Positions 9,287-16,482 of a stretch of DNA of 64,000 nucleotides are shown here, in pieces (positions within the stretch are counted from its first letter, which is position 1; every line of letters starts with the position of its first letter). The DNA comes from Hymenobacter guriensis (GTDB taxonomy: Bacteria > Bacteroidota > Bacteroidia > Cytophagales > Hymenobacteraceae). The position numbers were made by a program, and so were the translations under genes. The DNA lies in NCBI RefSeq assembly GCF_015773195.1, contig NZ_JADWYK010000004.1:124001-188000 (forward strand), written 5' to 3'. A model generated the notes under the pieces. That model was not told the origin of the DNA and ran no database searches. It worked only from the letters and a program-made list of their open reading frames with translations.

Positions 9287-9428
9287 GTATGGAAAGGCGC
9301 GGATAAAGGAGCAGTAAAATAGCAGTGCCAGTTCAGTTGCAAAGAAAAACACAATTGCATTAGCCCAGGATAATAGCAGCGACCAGCCTTAAAGATCTAA
9401 TATAATTTTTATCCCCGAATACTTGACT

Positions 9429-9444
9429 AAGTAAGTACTTACTT
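9429..9444. promoter_or_regulatory. 16-bp perfect palindrome, candidate operator
   Basis: AAGTAAGT/ACTTACTT is an exact palindrome 46 bp upstream of the small conserved gene at 9490, in an AT-rich stretch. Size and symmetry suit a dimeric repressor such as a TetR or MarR type. No candidate regulator gene is adjacent. Confidence 0.45.
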
Positions 9445-9489
9445 GTAAGTTACTAGCACCAAACCTGCAAACACCTAGCTGACACCACC

Positions 9490-9789
9490 ATGCAAACATT
9501 TGTACAATCCCCGGAAATCATTTCAAAAGAGCATGTTCAGCAGTTGAGCTTTCCGGCTGTTGATGTACTGGATTCGGTGGTTGACCGCCAGCTGCGGCGC
9601 TACTCAGCCGAGCGGGCTACTACGCTGGGCAATGGTTACCACGGCAAGGTTGATATCTACTTCCAGACCGCTGATGGCACTGCCAGGCGCGTGCAAACCA
9701 CCGTGTGGGCCTGTGATGCCGACTATATCACGCTCAAATCGGGCGCTTTCCTTCCCATGCGCAGCGTTATCGGCATCGATTTCCTGTAA
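9490..9789 (+). CDS. Small conserved hypothetical protein
   Basis: 99 residues with no signal peptide or membrane segment. The C-terminal half has a beta-rich pattern with alternating hydrophobics (GNGYHGKVDIYFQTADGTARRVQTTVWACDADYITLKSG). It ends in LPMRSVIGIDFL, so it reads as a single compact cytoplasmic domain. I do not recognise the family. The gene stands alone, with a 16-bp palindrome upstream and a strong terminator downstream, so it is probably transcribed and regulated on its own. Confidence 0.65.
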   Translation: MQTFVQSPEIISKEHVQQLSFPAVDVLDSVVDRQLRRYSAERATTLGNGYHGKVDIYFQTADGTARRVQTTVWACDADYITLKSGAFLPMRSVIGIDFL

Positions 9790-9862
9790 CCCCACATACC
9801 CCGGACTTGTCGGATTACACGGATTTTTGGGCGGTTAAGACTCCCTACGACAATCGTTCAAA

Positions 9863-9898
9863 AACAAAAGGCCCCGCAGCGTGCGGGGCCTTTTTGTT
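9863..9898. terminator. Bidirectional terminator
   Basis: AACAAAAGGCCCCGC (9863-9877) pairs with 9883-9898, and A/T-runs lie on both sides. It lies between the convergent small gene and the uridine phosphorylase gene. Confidence 0.85.
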
Positions 9899-9946
9899 GT
9901 TATCCTGAAAATGAGCCGTTCACAAAATCCGTGCTCATCCGTGGGC

Positions 9947-10819
9947 TTAGAGGCGGTCCAGGGTTTTCTGGATCAGGTCGTTGACAACCTGGTCGGCGTT
10001 GGTGGCAAACTCGCCGGTAGCACGGTTGGCTACAATAGCGTTCAGCGACACGACCTCGTGGCCCAGCATACGACCCAGGGCATAGTAGCCGGCCGTTTCC
10101 ATTTCGAAGTTGGTGAGGCGGAATTCGCCCTCGGCACTATGATAGCGGAAGCGCTGGAACTGCTGAATCAGGTCGGGCATGCGCAGATCGAGGCGCAGCA
10201 CGCGGCCCTGGGGGCCGTAGAAGCCGGGGCAGGTGAGCGTGTTGCCCGCTACCATGTCCGCGCCTAGCTGTTCGCGCAGCAAGTCGGAGCCGCGTACGCA
10301 GTACGGGCGGTACGGCAGCTGCAGAGCCTGCTGTACTCCGGCGCCCACTTCCACTTCCAGCCCGGTTTCTACCAGCGGATAAAACTGCATCAGCGAATCG
10401 AGGCCTACGCCGTGTTCCGAAACCAGGTGGGAGCCCAGCGGAATATCCTCCTGCAGGGCACCGCTGGTGCCTACGCGCACAATACGCAAAGCAATGCGCT
10501 CCTCCAGGGGCCGGGCTTCGCGGGTTACAAAGTCGATGTTGACCAGCGCATCCAACTCATTGAGCAGGATATCAATGTTATCGGTGCCCATGCCCGTGCT
10601 GATGACGGTAAGGCGCTTGCCCTTGTAGTAGCCCACGTGCGTTACAAATTCGCGCTTGTGGATCTGGGTTTCGATGGAATCGAAGTGCTGGCTGACCAGG
10701 GGCACGCGCTCCGGGTCGCCGACGGTGATAATGGTGTCGGAAATGTGGTCGGGCACGAGGTTCAGGTGATACACGCTGCCGTCGCGGTTCAAAATCAGCT
10801 CCGATTCGGGAATAGGCAT
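9947..10819 (-). CDS. Nucleoside phosphorylase (uridine phosphorylase-like)
   Basis: 290 residues from ATG 10819; the frame extends upstream to 10954 but that part lacks family sequence. The enzyme splits uridine, or another nucleoside, with phosphate in pyrimidine salvage. Motifs are TIITVGDPERVPLVSQHFD (phosphate site), TVISTGMGTDNIDILLNEL, IVRVGTSGALQEDIPLGS and RLTNFEMETAGYYALGRMLGH, the last being the ribose-binding EMET segment. The family (PNP/UDP) is clear. Preference for uridine over other nucleosides is inferred. Confidence 0.88.
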   Translation of the reverse strand: MPIPESELILNRDGSVYHLNLVPDHISDTIITVGDPERVPLVSQHFDSIETQIHKREFVTHVGYYKGKRLTVISTGMGTDNIDILLNELDALVNIDFVTREARPLEERIALRIVRVGTSGALQEDIPLGSHLVSEHGVGLDSLMQFYPLVETGLEVEVGAGVQQALQLPYRPYCVRGSDLLREQLGADMVAGNTLTCPGFYGPQGRVLRLDLRMPDLIQQFQRFRYHSAEGEFRLTNFEMETAGYYALGRMLGHEVVSLNAIVANRATGEFATNADQVVNDLIQKTLDRL

Positions 10820-10982
10820 GGGGAGGGCGGGGAATAGTGGGGAAACATTCGAGTTACGTATTACGGAGCAAGCGGCCAAAATGTGCGTACTTCTTTCCGC
10901 CGAGCCGTTGAAAGCCAGCCGTAAAAAATAATGGCCCAGCAGAAGCCGGGCCACCAGATGCGGGAAAACCTAAGCGGACGCG

Positions 10983-11939
10983 CTATTTCAGGGCTGGAGC
11001 CCGATACGAGAGCAGGCCCTGCTCGGGGTTGTAGTTGTTGCTGGCTTTGGGGTAGGCGCCGGTGCCGTCGTAGGGGCGCTTCTCCGGGTGCTGCTGGCAG
11101 ACGGTGGAGCAAGCCCCGTCGAGCTGCTGGCCGCAGGCTTCGCACATGGCCACATGCAGGTTGCAGTGCGGGTTGGCGCAGTTGATCATGCGGGCTGAGG
11201 GCGTGTGGCAGTGGTGGCAGGTGGAAATGATGGTGGGGTTCACCGTATTCACGTCCACGGCTACGCGGCCATCAAACACGTAGCACTTGCCATCGAAATC
11301 CTCACCCCCGGCTTCCAGCCCGTATTTGATGATGCCCCCGTGCAGCTGGTACACGTTCTCGAAGCCCTGCTCCAGCAAAAACGCCGAGGCCTTTTCGCAC
11401 TTGATGCCGCCGGTGCAGTAGGTCAGGATTTTCTTGTCCTTGTACTGCACCAGCTCCTCTACTTTCTCGGGAAACTCGCGGAAGTTCTCGATGTCCAGCG
11501 TCAGGGCATTCTTGAAGCGGCCGAGCTGGTGCTCATAGTCGGAGCGCACGTCCAGTATTACCACGTCGTCCTGGTCTTTCAGGTCGCGGAACTCGGTGGG
11601 CGATAAATGCACGCCCGTGCGCTCGTAAGGCTTGATGTGCGGCAACCCCACATGCACGATTTCGGGCTTCACGCGCACGTGCAGCTTCTGGAAGGTGTGC
11701 GCCGGGGCTTCTTCTACCTTGAACTCCAGGGCCGCGAAGCGCGGGTCAGCCTTTACCGTTTGCATGTACGCCTCACAGTCCGCCAACCGGCCCGAAACGG
11801 TGCCATTCAGCCCCTCGGGCGCCACAATGATACGGCCCAGCAGGTTCAGGCTCAGGCACAGCCTATGGTGCTCCTCCCGAAACAGCTCCGGATTCTCAAT
11901 GGGCGTGTAGCAGTAATAAAGCAGAACGCGGTAGTCCAT
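10983..11939 (-). CDS. trhO: tRNA uridine(34) hydroxylase, rhodanese domain
   Basis: 318 residues. TrhO (formerly YceA) makes 5-hydroxyuridine at the wobble position of some tRNAs. The order is as expected: an N-terminal acylphosphatase-like domain (YRVLLYYCYTPIENP ... GLNGTVSG), a rhodanese domain (VILDVRSDYEHQLGRF) with the catalytic loop TYCTGGIKCEKAS (Cys near 174), and a Cys-rich C-terminus (ISTCHHCHTPSARMINCANPHC...MCEACGQQ) that probably binds metal. A heptamer-type hairpin starts five bases upstream of its start codon. Confidence 0.93.
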   Translation of the reverse strand: MDYRVLLYYCYTPIENPELFREEHHRLCLSLNLLGRIIVAPEGLNGTVSGRLADCEAYMQTVKADPRFAALEFKVEEAPAHTFQKLHVRVKPEIVHVGLPHIKPYERTGVHLSPTEFRDLKDQDDVVILDVRSDYEHQLGRFKNALTLDIENFREFPEKVEELVQYKDKKILTYCTGGIKCEKASAFLLEQGFENVYQLHGGIIKYGLEAGGEDFDGKCYVFDGRVAVDVNTVNPTIISTCHHCHTPSARMINCANPHCNLHVAMCEACGQQLDGACSTVCQQHPEKRPYDGTGAYPKASNNYNPEQGLLSYRAPALK

Positions 11940-11945
11940 TTTTTG

Positions 11946-12040
11946 AATTAGTAATTAAGAATTAGCAATTAAGAATTTGAGAAAATCTGGCCCGCTGAAC
12001 CGGATAATTACTAATTCCCAATTACTAATTACTAATTAAA
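11946..12040. repeat. Heptamer inverted repeat element (ATTAAGA type)
   Basis: 11946-11979 is built of ATTAGTA, ATTAAGA, ATTAGCA and ATTAAGA units (period 7). 12004-12040 is the inverted counterpart, built of TTACTAA-like units. The right arm includes the stop codon of the acetyltransferase gene (12036-12038). The element fills the whole intergenic gap. Confidence 0.75.
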
Positions 12041-12668
12041 CTTTAGTGGCTGGGTTGCCGAACACGGTCTGGCCGGCGGGCACATCGGCCACTACGACGG
12101 AGCCGGCCCCTACGCGGGCTTTGGCCCCAATTTTCACTCCGGCCACCACCACCACGCCCGAGCCGATAAAGGCCTGCGCGCCCACCTCGACGCCCGCGTT
12201 GAGGATGGAGCCGGAACCCAGTTGCGCGTATTCGCCCACCTGCACCTTGGCTTCCACCACGGCATTGGGACCGATAATGCAGCCGTTTTCTACTTTGGCG
12301 GTGCTGGCAACCACGGCGTTGGCCCCTACCAGAATACCATGCCCCAGCCACGCGTGCTCCGATACACTGGCCCGGGCGTGAATGGCGTTGACGGGCGCTA
12401 CGGTGTACTCCTCGTGCAGCATGCTGGTGAGGCTGCGGCGGCTGGCGGTATCATCGGTGGCCACGAACACTTCGCACTTCTTGCCCAGCAGCTTCAGGAG
12501 CTGAGCGTCGTCGGTATTGCCCATCACGGGCACGTCGTTGAGCTCGGTGTTCTGGAGGGCCTTGTCGTCGTCGAGCAGACAGTACACTACTACATCGTTG
12601 CTCTGGAAAGCGTCGAGGGCGGCCGTGCCGACGGTTTGGGCACCAAGAATGATTACGGGATTTTCCAT
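12036..12668 (-). CDS. NeuD-family sugar O-acetyltransferase-like protein
   Basis: 210 residues from ATG 12668. The N-terminal Rossmann-like part (VIILGAQTVGTAALDAF) precedes a left-handed beta-helix built of hexapeptide repeats (GILVGANAVVASTAKVENGCIIGPNAVVEAKV ... GAQAFIGSGVVVVAGVKIGAKARVGAGSVVVADVPAG). It ends in the trimeric acyltransferase signature VFGNPAT. NeuD and PglD enzymes acetylate surface sugars using acetyl-CoA. The adjacent membrane proteins would fit an envelope polysaccharide role, but the substrate is unknown. Confidence 0.8.
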   Translation of the reverse strand: MENPVIILGAQTVGTAALDAFQSNDVVVYCLLDDDKALQNTELNDVPVMGNTDDAQLLKLLGKKCEVFVATDDTASRRSLTSMLHEEYTVAPVNAIHARASVSEHAWLGHGILVGANAVVASTAKVENGCIIGPNAVVEAKVQVGEYAQLGSGSILNAGVEVGAQAFIGSGVVVVAGVKIGAKARVGAGSVVVADVPAGQTVFGNPATKV

Positions 12669-12710
12669 GCGGAGGCAAACAGCGACACGAGGCCGCGGGT
12701 TTCTGAATTG

Positions 12711-12741
12711 CAAAGATACGCGCCTTTCGCAGGGCGGCCAA
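12711..12741 (-). promoter_or_regulatory. Promoter of the NeuD-like gene
   Basis: On the minus strand the -7 box TATCTTTG (12718-12711) is preceded 20 bp upstream by TTG (12741-12739). This matches the Bacteroidota TTTG-N19-21-TAnnTTTG layout. The -7 box is 42 bp from the start codon. Confidence 0.6.
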
Positions 12742-12816
12742 GCTGAGTGATGGTAGCAACTCCCCTGCTGCCAGGCTCAAGGCAACACCCGCACAGCAAA
12801 GCAGACACATAATCGT

Positions 12817-12904
12817 GTCATCTATTTTCAAGTTCTTCACAATAGATGACAAGTTGCCTGCAGAATGTGTCATCTATTTCGGAATCTTCGGAAATAGATG
12901 ACAC
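12817..12904. repeat. Two tandem hairpins sharing GTCATCTATT
   Basis: Hairpin 1 has arms GTCATCTATT (12817-12826) and 12841-12850. Hairpin 2 has arms GTGTCATCTATTTC (12867-12880) and 12891-12904. The GTCATCTATT sequence therefore occurs four times, twice inverted, in 88 bp. The rest of the 338-bp gap (12669-13006) shows only the promoter above. Confidence 0.7.
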
Positions 12905-13006
12905 GCTGCGAAACCCCTACGGACCCGAAAGGACTTGCCTGACGGTTACACCCCGCTGGTTGGCCAGCCAATGGCTAGTACGCAGCATTGGCTCCTGCTG
13001 CTGGGT

Positions 13007-14290
13007 TTACCCCTGCCTCTTGGGCCAGGGCAGGCGCCGCAGCCACCGGGCCGCGTAGTCGTTCTGGAGCAGCAGCAGCAGCAGAAAAGGCAGAAACGAC
13101 ACCCGGTAGCGGTTGAGCGTGCCCAGGTTGGGCGTAGTAAGGCCGATGAGCAACGCCACCACCAGGCAGTAGAACAGCAGCAGCAGCACCAGCGCAAAAG
13201 GCAGCTGCCCGCCCCGGCCTCGCACGACGGCCCAGACACACGTGACCAGTACTACGAGCAGCACTATGTTTTCCAGGGCTGCCAGGAAATAGCGCGGGCT
13301 CACGCTTTCGGTCAGATAGGGACGCATCAATGCGTTGCCTACAGCCAGTGGAGCATACCGGCTTACGCTGGGCACCGTCGGCTCCAGCCCCGGATACTCA
13401 ATGTGGGGGCGGCCGGCGGAGCGCGTCAGCAAACCGTTGTAGTTGCGCATCAGCTCCCTGGAGAATTTGGCGCCGGTGAAAACATGGCTCACGCGCCCGG
13501 CCATCAACACTCCTAGCCCCAGTATCACTACCAGCACCCCTACCTGCAGCCAGCGGCGCTGTAAGAGCCCGCGCCGCTGTCCTACTCGAATGAGCACCAG
13601 CACGGCCAGGGCCAGCAGCAGAAATACTGCGAAAAAGTACCGCATCTTCACTACCAGGAAGGTCAGCAGAAGCATGCCCAGCAACTGCCCTGGCCGCAAA
13701 GGCCGCTCCGTCTGGTAGCTGGCATCTACTACGAGGGCCAGAAGCCAGGCCGCCGCGCCTACCAGCAGGGCTTCCTTGGTGAGGCCGCTCGTCCAGAACA
13801 CGACGCTGGGCCAGACGAGAAAAGCCACGGCCGCCGCGCTGGGGGTCGTGGCCGGAAACCGGCGGGCCAGCACCCGCACCAGCTGCCAGCTACCTATAAA
13901 GCTGAACAGGGAGACGTACAGGGCATTCAGCCAGACGATGCCAGCCGAGGCAAAATTCAGCAGGGAAAGCAGCTTGATGAAGAAGAGCGTGTTGGAAAGG
14001 CCGCGCGTAAGGAAGGTACGCTCGCCCAGGTGCAGGCTATCCTGCCCCAGCAGGCGCAGCCAGTCCTGCGTTTCGCGCCAGGCGTGGTCGTTCAGCCAGT
14101 TGCCCCACTGATGATACAGCGCCGCATCATAGGAGAGCATAATCACCGACGCCACCGTGGCCAGCAGTTTAAACGCCAGCGCCGGTCCGAGCCAGGCCCC
14201 CACAGCAGCATCCAGCCGCTGCTGCCACAGCCAGCGGCCCAGCCACAACAGCAGCAGACTATTTAGCCCGAGGGCCAGTAATACCTTCAA
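13007..14290 (-). CDS. Multi-pass membrane protein, unknown function
   Basis: 427 residues with about ten hydrophobic segments. It has the look of an integral membrane glycosyltransferase or polysaccharide protein: extracytoplasmic YDAALYHQWGNWLNDH, then VWPSVVFWTSGLTKEALLVGAAAWLLAL. The start is TTG at 14290; its TTGA overlaps the TGA stop of the upstream DUF2851 gene by four bases, which implies translational coupling. The family is not identified with certainty. Conserved SGLTKE after a Trp/Pro-rich helix recalls envelope polymer proteins. Confidence 0.7.
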   Translation of the reverse strand: MKVLLALGLNSLLLLWLGRWLWQQRLDAAVGAWLGPALAFKLLATVASVIMLSYDAALYHQWGNWLNDHAWRETQDWLRLLGQDSLHLGERTFLTRGLSNTLFFIKLLSLLNFASAGIVWLNALYVSLFSFIGSWQLVRVLARRFPATTPSAAAVAFLVWPSVVFWTSGLTKEALLVGAAAWLLALVVDASYQTERPLRPGQLLGMLLLTFLVVKMRYFFAVFLLLALAVLVLIRVGQRRGLLQRRWLQVGVLVVILGLGVLMAGRVSHVFTGAKFSRELMRNYNGLLTRSAGRPHIEYPGLEPTVPSVSRYAPLAVGNALMRPYLTESVSPRYFLAALENIVLLVVLVTCVWAVVRGRGGQLPFALVLLLLFYCLVVALLIGLTTPNLGTLNRYRVSFLPFLLLLLLQNDYAARWLRRLPWPKRQG

Positions 14291-15579
14291 GACACCAACG
14301 GATTTTGGCGCAAAATACGATTCCCGATGGCACAGTGCAGGCAGCGACGCGGCTGGCAGTACTCCCGCTGCAGCGTAAGCAGCCCCTGGGAGTCGGCTGC
14401 CGACTTGTTCTGGAATCCCAGGGCCTCATAGGGCGCCAGCAGCCGGTTGTGTTCGGCCGGCAGCTGCGCCAGCAGGTTCACGGCTTCTTCCGCCAGTTCG
14501 GGCTGCCCCACGTGGCGGGCATAGGCTACGCGCAACGGCACTACCACGTTGCTGATGAGCAGGTGTACGCTGTCCCGGCCCAGCTCCGTGGTTTTGCCGG
14601 GCCTACCCGGCCGGTTGTGCGCGTGCCAGTAGTCGGCCAGCGGCACCCGGAAAAACGCTTCGAGCGTGGGCACGTCGGCCGCGGCCAGCAGGGCGGCAAA
14701 CAGGGTGGGCCGGGCGTGCAGCAGTGCGGCCAGCTGCACCAGCCGGGCGGTGGGAAAGTTGGCGGGCCGCAGGCGCAGGAAGTTCCATTCATGGGCCTGA
14801 AGCGCCGTTTCGGCCAATTCGTATTTGTGCCGCAGGAAGCTGTACTCACGCACCAGCGCGGCCGTGTGGTCGTCCGAAGCGTCTATATCGGTCAGAAAAC
14901 CGGCCTGCCCGAGCAGCAGCGCCTCGGCCTGCAGCAGCTGGTGGCGGTGGCGGCGCAGCACGGACAGCGACAGGGCTTTGGCCAGCCGGGTTAGCGGCTC
15001 GGTGTTCTTCTGAAAGCCGAAGCCAGCGGCCAGCGCGTGCCAGGTGGTGGCTTCCCAGTCGCCCAAAAGCTGCTCGTGCAGAGTCAGTACGGTGGCAGCT
15101 TTGCGCTCCGCCCGTTCAAGCAGGGCCCGCTCCACCATCGAAAGTCGCGTGATAACCGGCACCTGCGGCAGCAGGCCGGCGCAGGGCAGCGTGGCGGGCG
15201 GCGCGGCCAGCAGCGCCTGATAAGTGTGCAGCAGTTCCGGCCCCAGGCGCGGCCCCAGTTCCAGGGTCGGAATGAGCGTGCCGTCGGTGCGGCGCACGGG
15301 CTCATCGGCGGTATGTACCACGTGCAGGATTACCTGGTCGTAGCGCCGGTCGAGGTGGTGCTGGTGGCGGTGCCAGTCGGAGGCGCGCAGGTGAATTTCC
15401 ACGGCTCCGTTCCATTCTACCTCCCCTATGCGGATGCGGGCATTGGGAAAGTCGGGGCCGGCATCCTGGTGGCGGAAGCCGGGGCGCAGCACCGTCAACT
15501 GCTCGCCATCCTGAGTTCGTAGGCTGGCTTTATCGAAATACTGCTGCTGCCAGACGTAGTGGAGAAAATCTTCCTGCAT
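14287..15579 (-). CDS. DUF2851 family protein
   Basis: 430 residues. The N-terminus MQEDFLHYVWQQQYFDKASLRTQDG followed by GPDFPNARIRIGEVEWNGAVEIHLRASDW is the characteristic start of DUF2851 proteins of Bacteroidota. The C-terminus has a Cys cluster (YCQPRRCLHCAIGNRIL) that could bind a metal. No signal peptide or membrane segment is present. The acidic and His residues in GAVEIHLRASDWHRHQHH suggest, but do not prove, a nuclease-like site. The gene is co-transcribed with the membrane protein downstream. The biochemical role is unknown. Confidence 0.87.
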   Translation of the reverse strand: MQEDFLHYVWQQQYFDKASLRTQDGEQLTVLRPGFRHQDAGPDFPNARIRIGEVEWNGAVEIHLRASDWHRHQHHLDRRYDQVILHVVHTADEPVRRTDGTLIPTLELGPRLGPELLHTYQALLAAPPATLPCAGLLPQVPVITRLSMVERALLERAERKAATVLTLHEQLLGDWEATTWHALAAGFGFQKNTEPLTRLAKALSLSVLRRHRHQLLQAEALLLGQAGFLTDIDASDDHTAALVREYSFLRHKYELAETALQAHEWNFLRLRPANFPTARLVQLAALLHARPTLFAALLAAADVPTLEAFFRVPLADYWHAHNRPGRPGKTTELGRDSVHLLISNVVVPLRVAYARHVGQPELAEEAVNLLAQLPAEHNRLLAPYEALGFQNKSAADSQGLLTLQREYCQPRRCLHCAIGNRILRQNPLVS

Positions 15580-15644
15580 ATCCTATTGACATTCTGCACG
15601 CTGATTACCAACGAAAAATAGCGCGCCAACTGACCAAAACCAAA

Positions 15645-15679
15645 CCGGCCCGCCCCCGCTGGAGGCGGAAGCGGGCCGG
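15645..15679. terminator. GC-rich hairpin between lolA and DUF2851
   Basis: CCGGCCCGC (15645-15653) pairs with 15671-15679, with further pairing inside and no T-run. It lies just after the lolA stop codon. Confidence 0.55.
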
Positions 15680-15701
15680 GAAATTCGGCGGTAGTGGCAG
15701 C

Positions 15702-16346
15702 TTAGCGCAGGTCAATCACCTTCACGCCTTTGTACTTGGCTTTATCGAAGGTGAAGGTGGTGGCATCCACAGGCACGTTGGGCGTAAACTTGTTGATGCG
15801 GAAGGTGTAGCGGTTGCCGTTCTTCTTGAACATCTGCCAGCTTTTCACCGACTTATCCTTCTTGCTCACTTTCAGGCGAACCTTGAACACGGAGTTGTTG
15901 CGGTCCTCGGGCGAGAGTTCAATCACGTCGAAGGCCTCGCCGGCTTCCTTCACTTCCTCCACGTAGGAGTACTTATAGCCTTTCTTATAGAGGGTGTAAA
16001 TCTGGGAAGGCGAAATTTCCTGGTCATCCGACTCGTAGTCGGAAATGTTCACCTCGTTTTCGGCCTTCATGTAGGTCCACATTGTCTGGCCGTTGTTGAT
16101 GACCTCCTGGCCGTTCATTTTCAGCCGGAACTTCGTGCCGCTCACCGTGATGTCACCCGAGAGGTTTTCCTTTACCTTGGCGGTGGGGTTTTCCAGCGTC
16201 TGGGTGAATGAGGCCTTAAAGGCTTTCATGGCCTGGTACTTGGCGCTCATCTGATCCAGAATCTTGGTGGCTTTGGGGTCCTGCTGAGCCGAGGCAGCCG
16301 ACGTGAGCGACAAGGACAAGGCCAGCAGGGCGAGAAACTTTTTCAT
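15702..16346 (-). CDS. lolA: LolA-like outer membrane lipoprotein carrier
   Basis: 214 residues from ATG 16346; the longer frame to 16472 lacks signal-peptide features. It begins with a signal peptide (MKKFLALLALSLSLTSAASAQ). The mature part has the LolA pattern: ILDQMSAKYQAMKAFKASFTQTLEN, SGDITVSGTKFRLKMNGQEVINNGQTMWTYMKAENEVNISDY, and a C-terminal PVDATTFTFDKAKYKGVKVIDLR. LolA shuttles lipoproteins across the periplasm. It follows ftsK on the same strand by 136 bp, probably in one operon. Confidence 0.88.
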   Translation of the reverse strand: MKKFLALLALSLSLTSAASAQQDPKATKILDQMSAKYQAMKAFKASFTQTLENPTAKVKENLSGDITVSGTKFRLKMNGQEVINNGQTMWTYMKAENEVNISDYESDDQEISPSQIYTLYKKGYKYSYVEEVKEAGEAFDVIELSPEDRNNSVFKVRLKVSKKDKSVKSWQMFKKNGNRYTFRINKFTPNVPVDATTFTFDKAKYKGVKVIDLR

Positions 16347-16482
16347 TGCGAAAAGTAAGAGAGGAGGTTGTTGGCGAATTGGGGGCGAAGCGTAGTGCGC
16401 GGCGTATACGGACTTCGCTCCGCATACGGGTAAAACCAGACTAAAGCCCAAAGTTCTACCAAAAAAGCACAACGTTTCGCGC

